A DNA stretch of 64,000 nt from Micropterix aruncella (Eukaryota; Arthropoda; Insecta; Lepidoptera; Micropterigidae). The notes beneath the pieces are model-generated. The model did no database searches. It was not told the origin of the DNA and worked only from the letters and a program-made list of their open reading frames with translations. The stretch lies in assembly GCA_944548615.1 (NCBI GenBank), contig OX155963.1, forward strand, positions 23,059,711 to 23,123,710, written 5' to 3'. The translations under genes were made by a program, and so were the position numbers. This document shows, one piece after another, positions 33,231 through 48,810 of this stretch. How positions within the stretch are numbered: position 1 is the stretch's first letter; each line of letters starts with the position of its first letter.

Positions 33231-33610
33231 AACTTACTTGCCCACAGAGTCAAAAATAAAAACAATATTTGAAACAGTCTTTTCTTTTTATTTTGTTATT
33301 CCCTGCGAAAGAGGAATTATATAAATAGGTGTTGATATCGCCTAACTTATGTCGGAACATAAACGCCTGCTATATTCGAAGCTGAAAGTGGCGTAACTTC
33401 AGAGAATGAAAATTAAATGTTACGAGGACGTAACTTTATTGCGACCATAGGGATTAAAAATTAAACGCCATCAGGCTTCACCGAAAAAAAAAAACTAACT
33501 CCTGCTACAATATGAACTCCTGATTCAAACAGACTTAACTAAGAACGGTCTTGACCCGTATTTACGTTTGTTCTTGGTACCAAAATGCACTAAATCTCGG
33601 TCATAACGAA
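33231..33610 (-). repeat. Repeat family R copy, minus strand
   Basis: Reverse-oriented family R: CCTGCTACAATATGAACTCC, GGTACCAAAATGCACTAAAT and AAGCTGAAAGTGGCGTAACT. A local repeat of ATCGGCCTCG with GTCATA follows at 33598-33650. Confidence 0.65.
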
Positions 33611-33779
33611 AAATATGTGATCGGCCTCGGTCATATCGATCGGCCTCGTATCGGTGTCGTATCGTCGTTCATTATTTGTTTTTAAAAAATATAAACGAAA
33701 AATGCATATTGGTCGATACTGATTGACAAAGCGTTTGATTGACCTCTATAATAACAAAAATATTTTAAAAAGTTCATTT

Positions 33780-34160
33780 ATTATTAAACTAACGGTATGG
33801 TACCATGTGTTGCCAGGTTGAAAAGTTAGGTAGAAAAGCCATCGTTAGTATAAGGAGACCCATCTATTAATGAATCTGAAATCTGATAAGATTGCACGAT
33901 ACTTGGCAAAGTATTTGAATTCATAGAATAAAATAGGCTTGGTAAAAGGAGAATTCAAAATAGACGGTTTTATGTTGTCAATGAAACCGTCTCTATATTT
34001 CAGCACAAATAATTTTATATTCATTTAATTCCTTTGTTTCCAAAGTGGTGTGTTTCATAGCGACGCTGCCATCTACCGTCGATAAATGGAAACGAAATAT
34101 GTCTTAAAGATTGCAGTATTATATGTAGATGGTGCTGAAAGAGAAAATAGAGCGGTGCGA
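33780..34160 (+). repeat. Partial 5S-U1 unit without RNA genes
   Basis: Matches block B 13085-13490 (CCATCGTTAGTATAAGGAGA, ATTTGAATTCATAGAATAAA, GCCATCTACCGTCGATAAAT) but diverges before the U1 promoter. No U1 or 5S is present here. Confidence 0.6.
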
Positions 34161-34194
34161 TCAACGTTTAAAACATTGACGAGAAAAACGATAC

Positions 34195-35196
34195 CTACTC
34201 ATACAGCCGTATTCACAGTCGATACTTAAGTACACCTTAAGGGAACACTCACTCGAGTGACACTCAAGTACCACCCTCAAATTTGCTATTCATAGTCGTT
34301 ACTTAAGGGCTCCCTTCAGTGAGTATGCACTTAAGGGACCCTCAAGCAATTGGATTCATTTCGAATTCGAAACTAATACATTCCTATTACACGGTCTATA
34401 GAGTTTTCGTTGTCTTTGAACAAAATGATTGTGCTCTATTGTTGAAAAAACCCGTCGGTGCATCAGCTGTTGTCACTGACGTTTGCTCGACGTCGGAGTA
34501 TTTTTCTTGTCGGTTTCTTGATCGATTTCCTCGATGCGCTCCTTTTGCTAGTTCGCCCCGAATTTCGATGCAGAATTTCTTTACCTAGGAATTTGCAAAA
34601 AATATGGGTAGAAATAATAGCTGTGGTTGGCATTGTATGGCTAATTGCCGGTGGCAAAGAAATTCAGTGCCAGCACTAACTGCATCAGGCGGAATCAGAA
34701 ATCCGCGGTTTTTGTTAAAACCCAACAGAATCAGAAAACATTTGAATGGCGAGGCGGAAATGTTTTTTAAACTCTCCAGGAAAGTAGAAGTCAAGGAGAT
34801 TGTTGAAATCCCTTACGTAACGACGCGTGCGACGCGGTAAATACAGCTTATAAAATCGGTCAAATCATTATAAACCATAGAGTTATAGAAATAATGGATT
34901 TAATTCACAAAAAACACGCTTTAATTAGTGGAATACTCAACGCGCACTCGCCAAAGTGAGCTCGAGACCACACTTGAATTTGACAGTTCAAAACTTATGA
35001 AATGTCGGCCATTTTAGCTTCCTCGACACTCAAGTATTGTCTCTGAATACAAAAATGTATGGAAGATCCCTTAAGGGCACACTCGAGTAGCCTACTTGAG
35101 TGCTTACTTAAGTATGGTTTCTGAATAGTAATCTGACAAGTTAGGGCACACTTGAGTTGAGGGACCCCTTGAGTGTCGACTCTGAATACGGCTGTT
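34195..35196. mobile_element. 1-kb TIR transposon with repeated subterminal motifs
   Basis: Inverted ends ACAGCCGTATTCACAGTCGA (34203) and TCGACTCTGAATACGGCTGT (ending 35195). The motif TATTCANAG followed by ACTTAAG recurs inside both ends (about 34290, 35030, 35120). A 9-bp direct repeat AAACGATAC lies at 34186-34194 and 35197-35205, but 8 bp separate it from the left TIR, so it is only a possible target duplication. The body has no convincing transposase frame. Confidence 0.6.
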
Positions 35197-35206
35197 AAAC
35201 GATACA

Positions 35207-35900
35207 TCCAACATCAAACAAAGTCGAGATTTCTGCATGATAGCATAGCATCGCAGCTGAGTATACTCAAGTATCAAATGCGTTCTATACTTAAAAGATA
35301 TTTAAAATAGTTTCGAAAAAGAAATTAGTAATTGTGATTGTCCGCGCGTGGCTAGGTACTGTTTTAACCTGACTGGGCATTCCATCTGTCTGTCCGTATT
35401 TTTTTTTGTTATGTACATAGTTACGACCCAACCGCATTGTTCGATTTTCTTCGAATTTGGCATGAATATTAGTCTGTAAAACGACGCTATATGTCAGGAA
35501 TTTTATTTTTGGGCTCCTTTTCAAGATGACTGCCGTTTTAATAGTGATGAAAAAAAGATATTGTCCAATATAATGATTTTACAATCAAAATGAGGGCTAT
35601 TTGTATGTATGAATGCAAATGGAGTTGTGGAGGGGGGGGGGGGGGGGTTAACTACTTATTTATGAGTGGTTTTCGCCAACTATTTGGCACTGTGGCCTTT
35701 TGGTCTTCCTCTCAGTCTACACATTTTATGTAACTTTCATAATTTTGTCCCAATAATAGAGATACGAAATTGTTACTTCTCCGGAACATCATACAATCTT
35801 GCAATCAATACAATCGAAAGCATGGAAAAACTAGGATGAGGATTTATTACAATATTGTATTTATAATCACTAACTTTTGTTGAAAAAGTAGTTAAAGCAA
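35207..35900. other. Unassigned, includes poly-G tract
   Basis: A run of about 18 G lies at 35632-35647 within GGAGGGGGG. 35245-35300 has the GAGTATACTCAAGTATCAAA phrase related to the inverted-repeat arm at 24.6 kb. Nothing else is recognised. Confidence 0.4.
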
Positions 35901-36265
35901 TAAATAATAAACACTACATTTATATTTTACTTCACTACGTTGCCTTTTTCAAAAATTTGGAATGCGTATCAAAGCTAAATTTTATCCGTGTACGCGAAAA
36001 CCGTTCTTAGTACGTCCGTTTGAATCAGGAGTTCATGTTGTAGCAGAAGTTGGTTTGTCTCGAATAATGCCTCCAATATTTATTTTTTATTCCTAATCCT
36101 TCACCTGGAGCTACTTCCATCATCGTATACAACTGGCGTTTATTTTTCGCCAAGAGTTAGGTAAATTCAGAATCTTTGTATTACCCCTCTTTCGCAGGGA
36201 AAACCATATGAAGTGAAAAGCCCTCTTTTAAAAAGAGTTTTTTCACATTTGACTTCAGCTAGGCG
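35901..36265 (+). repeat. Repeat family R copy, diverged
   Basis: Includes TTTGGAATGCGTATC, CGTTCTTAGTACGTCCGTTT and AATCAGGAGTTCATGTTGTA, then TTACCCCTCTTTCGCAGGGA. No gene. Confidence 0.55.
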
Positions 36266-36431
36266 TGGGCAAGTTACTTAGCGCTAGGCGTTGGGTTCGT
36301 TTTTATGGTTGCGGTACGTCTATGTATACCCAAGTACATATATATAAGTATATAAGTCTATATATATAAGTATATCCAAAAATCAAAAACGGTTGTTGAG
36401 TGACGCATGTGGTGTGCAGATCTTATCAGAA

Positions 36432-36530
36432 CTGGTGTTATTGACGTGACAACGTCTTATAATTCGATGGAGCGGCTGCACGCACGAAAAAACATGACTC
36501 ATGCGGCGTTACCTCGCTCTGAGGCGTTCC
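36432..36530 (+). repeat. Left-end fragment of the ACGTGACAACGT element
   Basis: TTGACGTGACAACGTCTTAT AATTCGATGGAG matches 22333-22440 with small changes, then ends abruptly at CGTTCCATT. Confidence 0.7.
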
Positions 36531-36796
36531 ATTTATTATATTTATTATTCAATATAAATGCTGTCATCTACCGGTTGCGACAAGAATTATTTACTAACCT
36601 CAGTCTAAAATAGTACGAATGAAAATCACTAGATTGATTTAAATTCTTGACATAATTTTATATGTATTCTTGATATACGCAATGTTATTACTAAACGGAC
36701 AATTTTCTTGTGGGTACAACGAAGTGCAACGAAGTAAGCAACTTTTATTAACAAAAAATTAAAAAAGTATGAAAAGCTATCATTACGATGCGCTAT

Positions 36797-36862
36797 CTAG
36801 CGGTTGGTAAAATGTCGCTGATATTGTTTATTTACAACTTATTACCTACCGCTAGATGGCGA
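36797..36862. repeat. Short hairpin element
   Basis: GCGCTATCTAGCGGTTGGTA and TTACCTACCGCTAGATGGCG are inverted copies around TTTATTTAC. A diverged relative is at about 61768-61830 (GCGGTAGGTT / CCTACCGC). Probably a small MITE. Confidence 0.6.
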
Positions 36863-37206
36863 AGCGTGCTCAAACGCTTCTCAAACCGTTATTTAACAGT
36901 TTGAGATTTCAAGCTTTCAAATTAAAAAAAACAAATTCTCTATTTATCTATAATATTACATGTATTTTTAAAATTCAAAGCCATCCTAACTAGGCCTCGC
37001 CTGTACTAAGGTAGGCTTAATATAAAAAAAAGGTATAGTGGTTTTCGTAACTACCTATAATACATCTTTGTATATTATTATGTTACATTTGAGAAGTTAA
37101 AAATAGAATAAGAAAGCGTAATAATATTAAATTTAGGTATATACATATAAATATATACATCCATATATAAATAAATATATACTTTATAGATAAATATAAA
37201 ATAATA

Positions 37207-37423
<217 letters not shown>

Positions 37424-37734
37424 ATTGAAATTATGTTTATTACTAAATAAATGAAATGATAAAATAATGAAAGGGCACTTATCTGATCTGTGGTGACCAG
37501 GAGCGACTCCACGCCTTTTTCGTTTTCTCTTCTTTCAGTATTTAATTTGCGGTTTCCTACTGTGGTATTCGAACCTTTCTACTTTATCCTACAGCGGCAA
37601 CACAACAATGCGAAAGACGAGAATGAATGCTGGAAAATAATAGGCGATTAGTGTTTCTTAAATATTAATGATTTTTATAAAATGTATATCAATATTTCGG
37701 CTCAGCCGTCGTCAAGATATGTGACATTTCTCTA

Positions 37735-37837
<103 letters not shown>

Positions 37838-37844
37838 TAATATA

Positions 37845-38675
37845 TATAAATTACGTGTCACGTTGTTTGTCCGCGATGGACTCCTAAACTACTTAACCGA
37901 TTTGAATCAAATTTGCACACAATGTGCAGTTTGATCCAACTTGAAAGATAGGATAGCTTACGTCTTAATTTATAGTCGCGATATTATTTTATTGCAATGT
38001 CTATTATTTGACATGCGCAATTATCTGTTAGTTCCAAACGATTTTAACAGATGGCGTTATCTATTGATTAATCCATAGATGGCGCTGCTATGTTAAACCT
38101 ACAAACGTCATAGTCGGCCAAGCGTTATTCTAAATTCAAAATATTGTGAAGGTAATACAGTGAAATTATTCCTGCTTTTTAATTATTTGTGCTTCATTGT
38201 TCAAAACTCTTTAATTAAAATATATACATGTAAGTATTATCACATAGTTATAAAAGTGGAATAACTGCAGTATCAGGAACCTCTCTCCAATTTTTTTCAT
38301 TTTAATGCTAAATCTGGAAGAAAATTGTGTCGGTCGCTATAAATAAGCGAGATATAGGCATTCAAAGTTTAAATTTTAAAAACAGGCCAAAATAATATAA
38401 TATAAAAATGGATGTTGGTATATCTGTATGCCCGTCTGTCCGAGTTTAATAGACTCCGAAACCGTTTGACCGATCACCATGAAAGTTGGCATATATATGT
38501 ATTTTTTCATGGTTAAGGTTTTTATATATATCCGCTTTGTTGCAACTTTCAACTAGACGGCGATGCAGCACACCAACTTCTATACTGCTCAACCGATCGC
38601 CATGAAAATTGGTATACATTGGTATTTGAGAACAGATATAACACGGGCAACGCCGGGTAATACCACTCGTAGTAT
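37845..38675. repeat. Degenerate insect repeat beside (AT)n
   Basis: Contains three similar phrases of the form AACCGAT..(C/G)(C/A)CATGAAA(G/A)TTGG (about 37897, 38468, 38591) and ends ACACGGGCAACGCCGGGTAA. Such sequence is common in insect genomes as element 3' ends, but the family cannot be fixed here. AGATGGCG occurs twice at 38050-38095. No gene. Confidence 0.45.
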
Positions 38676-38688
38676 ATATTATATATAT

Positions 38689-38888
38689 NNNNNNNNNNNN
38701 NNNNNNNNNNNNNNNNNNNNNNNNNNNNNNNNNNNNNNNNNNNNNNNNNNNNNNNNNNNNNNNNNNNNNNNNNNNNNNNNNNNNNNNNNNNNNNNNNNNN
38801 NNNNNNNNNNNNNNNNNNNNNNNNNNNNNNNNNNNNNNNNNNNNNNNNNNNNNNNNNNNNNNNNNNNNNNNNNNNNNNNNNNNNNNNN
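38689..38888. other. Assembly gap (200 N)
   Basis: Exactly 200 N within an AT array, so the true length of the array is unknown. Confidence 1.

Positions 38889-42403
<3,515 letters not shown>

Positions 42404-42457
<54 letters not shown>
42404..42457. repeat. (AT)n microsatellite, right flank of the pogo element
   Basis: The short continuation of the AT array interrupted by the pogo element. The next 200 bp (42458-42676) show nothing recognised. Confidence 0.95.
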
Positions 42458-42461
<4 letters not shown>

Positions 42462-42676
42462 CATATATCTCACAAATCGTGCACTATTTTAATATATATG
42501 TTATTAATGTCTCCGTTACTTGTCGACCCATAGTCAAAAGTGACTTAGTTAGGTTTTTCTTTACGCCGTGACTATTCCTAGATTTCAGTCCTGCAGGAAA
42601 AACACTATTCATTTTGTTGAACAGTCGAGGAGCAATGTAAGAGCAATGTAACTTTAAACAATAAACAATTATACAA

Positions 42677-43090
42677 TTATACTGCTATACAACAATACAT
42701 TTACATGTTGTAGTCAAATCGGTGAGTATAAAAGCATATATTTTTGGGTGTTTGTAATAAACAATATCAGAATCTTAAATGAAACTGCTTCAAATGCAAC
42801 CATTCCATCAGTATTTTCTTATGACGTTGTCACGTTCAACTATCGTCAGTAAACCGACTTTACAGACAAGCGATTTTTTTTAAACAACTTGACGAAATTG
42901 CCGATATCACGCATATTTTCATATACTCTTATGAACGCCTAATACAGAGAATAAAGTTTGATTTTGTTTGTTGGTTGCAATTATTTCTTCCCCGCGTTAC
43001 GCAAAACGCGAGATATATATAGCAAGCGACGGCGCGCTATTTGCCTATTGGCTAGGGATGTTTTTAAGATCCTCCCAAAAATAATCCCGT
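42677..43090 (+). repeat. Right-end fragment of the ACGTGACAACGT element and flank repeat
   Basis: 42677-42720 and 42790-42875 match 22538-22575 and 22927-23012 (ATGCAACCATTCCATCAGTA, GACGTTGTCACGTTCAACTA). 42885-43060 matches 29210-29370. No gene. Confidence 0.6.
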
Positions 43091-43224
43091 ATTGAAGTAC
43101 GATTGTATTGTGTTAATTATTATTGACCACGGATAATATATTATTATTAGTTTTTTCCACTTTTATTAAATTACATAGGTATTGTGTGGCTTCTCTTTTC
43201 CCGATGAAACGCTCGCCTTTGCAT

Positions 43225-43302
43225 GCCAACGTCCATACCACGTTGAATACGCGGTCAGTACTTGGATGGGTGACCGCCTGGGAACACCGCGTGATGTTGG
43301 CT
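43225..43302 (+). pseudogene. 5S rRNA copy with 41-nt internal deletion
   Basis: Starts GCCAACGTCCATACCACGTT GAATAC and jumps directly to GCGGTCAGTACTTGGATGGG to the end GATGTTGGCT. The missing part is the A-box/intermediate element of the internal promoter. Upstream it shares the CGATGAAACGCTCGCCTTTG leader with the copies at 23.1 and 46.5 kb. Confidence 0.85.
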
Positions 43303-43422
43303 TATTCAATTTTATTTTCACTCCATATTTCTGGTGCTTAGTATGTAAGTGCGTAGGTAGGTAGGTAAATGCGTTTTTGTTAAGTACCTACTTTAACTTA
43401 CTAAAATGTAGGTATTTCGAGC

Positions 43423-44180
43423 CGTGTCATGATGGAATTTAGAACGGGCTATCATAATTGATTGCGTATACGAAATTGTGTGTCTGTGCTGTTGGCCGTG
43501 GAAGAGTAGCCTCGTCGGGAGCCGATCCTGGTTGTAGAATCATGTCATGCTCACCATAAAAATGCATTGTCATCGGAACTGAACCAACGTGTAAAATTTC
43601 AACTTCTAAGGATAAGAGGAAATGGTTCTTATTCAGCTTGCAAGATTTGACCTAAACAAACATACATACATACTAACATACTACATTGCAAGGTAGATAA
43701 GTTTTACTACATTGCAAGGTAAGATATAGAAATAAAGCTTGTAAAAAAACGAAGAGGTTTAATTGATTATTTATTCATAGTTTTTTACGCATCATCATAA
43801 TTACTTATAAAATCGAAGACTATCGCGGTTGTTTGACATTATAAATAGGATAGAAAACGAATTTACCGCGTGAAATTTGTAGGGTCCTACAAATTTCACG
43901 CGGTAAATTCGTTTTCTATCCTATTTATAATCATAATTACTTGTTTCATAACACGTACTTCATTACCATAACTTGTCTTTTTTTCAGAATTTTTGAATGC
44001 GTCTGCATAAATGAAGTCCGACCATCGTATATAATATGATTCCCTTATACATCGATGAGTCCGACGACGAGATTTATTTAATACCAAGAAGAAACGGAAT
44101 ACGGGCGAATAGCGAGCGTCCCGGGCTGGACGATAAAGACATTGGAGGGCAGGAGTTCATATTGTAGCAGGAGTTAGTTT
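43423..44180 (+). repeat. Second copy of the 27.55-28.16 kb segment
   Basis: Collinear with 27550-28160: minisatellite unit, AATGCATTGTCATC, CAAGATTTGACCTAAACAAA, then family R. It differs by the palindrome inserted at about 43807-43931 and by a short unrelated stretch near 44105-44155. Confidence 0.75.
43807..43931. mobile_element. Foldback element with 46-bp perfect arms
   Basis: 43838-43931 is a perfect palindrome of 94 bp (arms 46, centre GT), starting ATTATAAATAGGATAGAAAA. A one-sided tail (AAAATCGAAGACTATCGCGG) precedes it. The site is flanked by ATCATAATTACTT on both sides (about 43794 and 43930), and the copy at 27905 shows that sequence once. It is a shortened form of the palindrome at 56125. 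Confidence 0.85.
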
Positions 44181-44420
44181 CGTGTGAGTCTCTCATGAGA
44201 TTCATTTTTAATTCCCTTGTCGGCGCTGCAGTTACGCCACGTTCAGCTTCGAATGTAACAGGCGTTTATGTTTCGACAAGAGTTAGGAGATATCAGACGT
44301 TTTTATTATCTTTCTTTCGCAGGGAATAACAACATGAAATGAAAAGCTTCTTAAAAATATTTTTTTTAACTTATGACTCCGTGGGCAAGCAAGTTCTCAT
44401 AGCGTTCTCACTTGTCTTGT
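44181..44420 (+). repeat. Repeat family R, distal half
   Basis: TTACGCCACGTTCAGCTTCG, AACAGGCGTTTATGTTTCGA and TTCGCAGGGAATAACAACAT match the distal half of family R at 8100-8230. Confidence 0.6.
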
Positions 44421-45149
44421 GCTCAGAAATAAATAAATATATTTAATGCTTGTACAAAAAAAATGTAGATACAATGTCACTGAGGCAAATAAATAGAACA
44501 TTGAAGAACAACAGTTTATGATCGACACAGCTTTAGTAACAAATGACGCTATGCACCTGTAACGGAACTTCTAAGACCTGTATCTAGATGCAGAATTGTG
44601 GTGTAAAAACATGATTTCATAGGATTATATCAATATTGTTCGAAAATAATATATAGTCAAAATCTCCATCGTTTTATATCAACAAATATCAAAAATATTT
44701 TTTTAGAGATAAATATCAAATATTTACCACAAATGGTATTTTATAATGTTGGTTTAATTAATTCATAAATACAAAATACACATACATAGATACAAACCAC
44801 TTTTGTTTATTTCATTTTATTTTTTTTATAGATATAATTTATAGAGATTCATTTTCCCTACATAGGTATCAGTTTCTTTCAGCCATTTTTTTCAACTTTC
44901 TGTATATTTTAAATTAAAACCTATAAATATCTGTATTTTATTTCATCTTGTCGTCGATGCCATTTAATATTTTTGGCGACATAAAATACAATTACCTTTG
45001 CGCAAAAGCAGTATTTTTTAAATGGGAATCAGGTAGTTAGTGGATGCGGCCCCTCTTGTTGCAAATGCTTGCCGACCTTTTTCCCAATTATTTGGGTGAA
45101 TTTTAAAGACAACCAGAATTAGTTTCATAAAAATCTATCTAAATACTAA
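44421..45149. other. AT-rich segment, nothing recognised
   Basis: No reading frame, RNA gene or clear match to other parts of the window was seen here. Confidence 0.5.
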
Positions 45150-45455
45150 CACTGGGCTCGATTACGTTTCTTCGTGAACTAAAATCGGAAATTGTCCGTG
45201 TGAACGAGACAGGGCAATGCGCTAGAGCGGAGTGTGAGATGACCTGTTGTCGCTTTTTCGCATTAAAACTGCGCGCCAAGGTCAAATCTTACACCGCACG
45301 AAATATGGTCGAATTTATTCGGACGAGTATAAGTTCAACAGGTAATATTTATCGACGATCGTTCGTTTCATATTCCGCTCTAACCTATTGCTCTGTCTCG
45401 TTCGCTTGGACTAATTTTAGTTTTAGTTCACAAAGAAACGCAATCGGGTCCACTG
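45150..45455. mobile_element. MITE with long terminal inverted repeats
   Basis: About 75-bp imperfect inverted ends: left CACTGGGCTCGATTACGTTT CTTCGTGAAC, right AAACGCAATCGGGTCCACTG; both contain GAACGAGACAG and GCTAGAGCGGA-type phrases. The open frame inside is an accident of the palindrome. The superfamily is unknown. Confidence 0.65.
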
Positions 45456-46390
45456 TAACTATAAAAAAACTGAGTTCTATTTTTGGAGATAAGGTGATAT
45501 AGAGGGTATGAGGAGGGGGGGGGGGGAGGAGCATACTAACTCGGAAATGCTTTGATGATTTCTCACAATGAAGTGTTTTGAAATTAGCGAATTAGCTCTT
45601 TCTAGATGATATTAAACATGTAGAGGTATGTTAATTTTTTCAACCCCCTTTGGCCGTCCTCAACAATTCAAAATAAATAGAACATTTCATTGCTGTTGAC
45701 TGGTTGGGGTAGGTAGGTGTGGGCGAGCACGTTCTATGACTGCCAAATTTCACATCGAAACCCTAAAATTGGTCGAGATAATCGACCACGACATGCATCC
45801 AGACAGATAGGCAGATGACGGGTTCCGGGTTCCGTCCGCACGCTTTGGCACGGAACCCTAAAGATAATCACTAATCTGTATAAAAACAGACAAAAAATAC
45901 AGGTCAGAATGAACACTTTAGACCAATATGTATTTTTAGTTAATATTTTATAAAAGCAAACGGACGACGATACGATTACATATTTTCGGTAAATGTGAAT
46001 TATGTTAAATAATAATGTTAAAATTTATGATATCTTTCTATTTCCCTTATATTTAAGCTTTCTCTGTTACTTGAGACATCTGAGTCAATGAACAATTTTC
46101 CAATAGAACGCGTTCTTGAGACTCGGCTGAGTTTACTTACTACTTAAGTCCCGAATCCGAGTGCCTTTATTATCAGAATATTCAGAGTAAGCATTGATCA
46201 TGCGTTTCTCGCGTCACGCGGTGTTTTTCAAGACCACGCGTCACGCGGTGTTCTTTCTAAAATAATAGTTTGATTTCTTTCTAAAGTTCTTCTGTTACTA
46301 TTTGTTATAAATAAATATCCTAACCATAGCTTCTTGAAGAAATAGCTGGGTACACATTGCAGGTTAATTATTACTTAAATATTTCTAGGG
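45456..46390. other. Unassigned, with poly-G and element-end fragments
   Basis: Poly-G tract at about 45511; at 45770-45865 a GGTTCCGGGTTCCGTCCGCA ... GGCACGGAACCCTA hairpin-like end common in insect repeats; at 46060-46150 a diverged relative of the inverted-repeat arm; at 46205-46255 a small CGCGTCACGCGGTGTT duplication. No gene. Confidence 0.45.
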
Positions 46391-46484
46391 AGAATACATT
46401 AATGTATTTCTGGATTAGTTTTTCCAGTTTTATTACATTACATAAATGGGGCCACTCTTCTCTCGATGAAACGCTTTCCTTTGC

Positions 46485-46603
46485 ATTCCAACTTCCATAT
46501 CACGTTCCATAATACATCGAATTTCGTTTCGTCACCGAAATTAAACAGCGTCGGGCGCGGACTTGAATGAGTGAACGCCTGGGAAAACACCGCGTGATGT
46601 TGT
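46485..46603 (+). pseudogene. 5S rRNA copy, diverged
   Basis: Recognisable 5S along its length (TTCCATATCACGTT, TCACCGAAATTAAACAGCGT, CGCCTGGGAAAACACCGCGT) but with many substitutions, an insertion near the 5' part and loss of TCAGTACTTGG. The leader resembles the 23.1 and 43.2 kb copies. A pseudogene. Confidence 0.75.
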
Positions 46604-47723
46604 CTTTTTATTTCTGCTCCTTCGGTAAGCCAAAATTCGACTCAAAACAAAAACAGACTAGTTAGTTGATACGGCGGTGATTAGGCGCTCATATCGACGA
46701 AGGAGACAAAAGTCGATTGAACATGTGAACACCGAAATTGTCTCTGTCTGCTTCATAGCGACTCGTTTTCTCATGAAGTCAGTTAGGGTTTTCTATATGT
46801 TTATCTCCAAACAAATTCAAATTTTAAATTTATATTGAAGAAGCATCTTCCGTCCCATCAGCAAAAATATACAAGCTTCTCGGAGGAAATACAATTACAA
46901 AAAAAAAAATAAACATACAAGATAAATTACTGCGGTCACATTATCTGCAGAAAGTCACCGCACATACTGCTTATTGTCGCATGGAGATACTCAGCAGGCA
47001 AACAGAAAGTAGAAAAAACCGACAGATACGAGAAAATTGACTTAAACATGACATGGATACTTCACAAGACGAAAGAGGAATGGGAGAATTGGCACAAGAC
47101 CAATACGAAATGAGGAAATCAGGGCAGGAAGTATATAAAATGCGGATCACCATACAAGCGAATCACCAAACAAACGACACAATATAAGGAAAGATTATAC
47201 AAAAGTCAAGACAAAAATATCCAGAATATATTATATAATATAGAGAAAACAATTGATAAAGGTATGCACAAAGGCAATAAATACTACTCACTGCTCTCAC
47301 AACACTTAATCAATATCTTCCTACTTTCCCATATCGGCTCTAAGTTGCTAGTATACCGGTCGATTAATTACCCTTTTACTCCCATCCTCAAAGCGGGTGC
47401 TCCTTGTGTATGTATCCTGCGTATACTCCTGACTGGTGTGACACAATTTATGCATTCATACAACAACGTAATCTTATCGGGGCTTCGTAATAATTAAATA
47501 TTTGACAAATATTTACGTTTTTTAAGAAGATATACCTACATTTTACATTAAATACATGAAGGTACCGGCATTTCGATATTTTTCTATAGTCTAAATACTT
47601 TAATAAGCTTACAGAAGTTGTCCTCAATTCAACGCGTACCTACTCAAAGAATCGTGATGTCTGATTGTCGAAACCTAGCGAAGAAAATTGAAATAAACAA
47701 ACTAAGTTACTTGAGAAATAAAA
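46604..47723 (-). repeat. Reverse copies of dispersed repeats
   Basis: 46870-47170 is the reverse of 25990-26240. 47575-47723 is the reverse of the 24.8-25.05/31.6-31.7 kb spacer (GATATTTTTCTATAGTC, TTTAATAAGCTTACAGAAGT). The middle part is unassigned. No gene. Confidence 0.55.
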
Positions 47724-47976
47724 AAATACGTGTGGCACTCGGGGACTACCGCGGTAAAGCTATTGCATAGCATTTTTTAACAACTTATGCAAATATAATT
47801 ATTTATTTATTTTATTTATGCAGTATTTTTTTTTCTTTGATATTAATTCACGTTTTTTTTTTATATACGCTTTTTGAGCGTGGTGACCGATAAAAAAACA
47901 TTTTTTTTTCTTTTATTGAATAAATGAGAAGTTAATATTGTTTAAAATATTTTTATTATCTTACAATACATGTAGG

Positions 47977-48462
47977 TTATTGAGGAATTGTTATCATTGA
48001 AACTATAGGTTTATGATAACTGAAATAAGAAACATAAGTTTGAGACTTGATATCCTCTAAATATCTGGAAAATACCGCGTCAATGGTGGTCCCATATTTT
48101 GATGTGAATTCTTGTGGATTCAAATTCAAATTCAATTTTTCCGAAAGTAAAGTTGTCAACAGCTCTGATTTTTTATCAGCGAGGTTGATGTTGAAATCGC
48201 CAGCCAAGATAAGTGGAAATTTATTACCATTTGTACCAAGTATTTTCGACCCTTCTTCAGTGTACACCAGTAAAGTGCGATGAATAAAATGCTCTACCTC
48301 GTCCAATTTTGGATTCGGAGAAATGCAAATTGCTACCATGACTATATGTAGGCCATTTCTAAGTTTGCATAAGCACGCACAAATATTTCCAACAAATGAG
48401 CGCCTAACATAAGTATCAACTGTGCGATTGTGCTAAAGCATAAGTATCAACTGTGCGATTGT
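47977..48462 (-). pseudogene. Helentron-type endonuclease, C-terminal part
   Basis: The frame upstream of the first ATG is also readable (VGNICACLCKL), continuing as MVAICISPNPKLDEVEHFIH, the metal-binding LILAGDFNINL, GTTIDAVFSRYL and the catalytic-His region SYFSYHKPIVSM, ending in a stop. This is an exonuclease-endonuclease-phosphatase fold. The wording of these motifs matches the endonuclease appended to PIF1-type helicases of insect Helentrons, as I remember them. A 31-bp tandem duplication (about 48409-48470) disrupts its beginning, next to the LINE-2 insertion. A fragment, not functional. Confidence 0.65.
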
Positions 48463-48736
48463 GCTAACGTAACAATACGAGTCTCCCACTGTATCACGAT
48501 TTAAAAATAGCTAAAGATTTCTAATCGGTGTAGTTTTAACATCATTATAAAGCCAGTTCACGGATTCAATTTTTTGTGTGTAAAAAGGATATTTTTCTAC
48601 CACGTACGTACTGTATTTCATGTTTTTCGGATAAGATGAATTGAAACGAAACATGAAGGTGACCGCATAAAATTTGAATTCGGATTTGCCGCAAATAAAC
48701 ACGTCAAACGACTATCGACATAACGCACACGGAATC

Positions 48737-48810
48737 GTCAGCGCGGTGGCCGTGTGGTTAAACGGCGACTTCACAACGAAAGAATCACGGTTCAAACCTC
48801 GCTCCCGGGG
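48737..48810 (+). other. tRNA-like Pol III promoter in the LINE-2 5' UTR
   Basis: TGGCCGTGTGGTTAAACGG fits the A-box/D-arm of a Ser/Leu-type tRNA, and GGTTCAAACCT (48789-48799) fits a B-box at the usual distance. The acceptor and anticodon arms do not pair well, so it is not a working tRNA. It may be a SINE head inserted in, or adopted as, the 5' UTR. Confidence 0.5.

Noticed and set aside
34319..34840. Small frames within the 1-kb TIR element as a transposase
   Set aside because: No DDE, zinc-finger or other transposase motif; overlapping frames on both strands point to chance.
45200..45502. A 100-codon open frame
   Set aside because: It lies across the inverted arms of a MITE and has no recognisable domain.
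48511..48702. A 63-codon minus-strand frame next to the endonuclease piece
   Set aside because: It lies in the LINE-2 5' UTR and shows no endonuclease motif.
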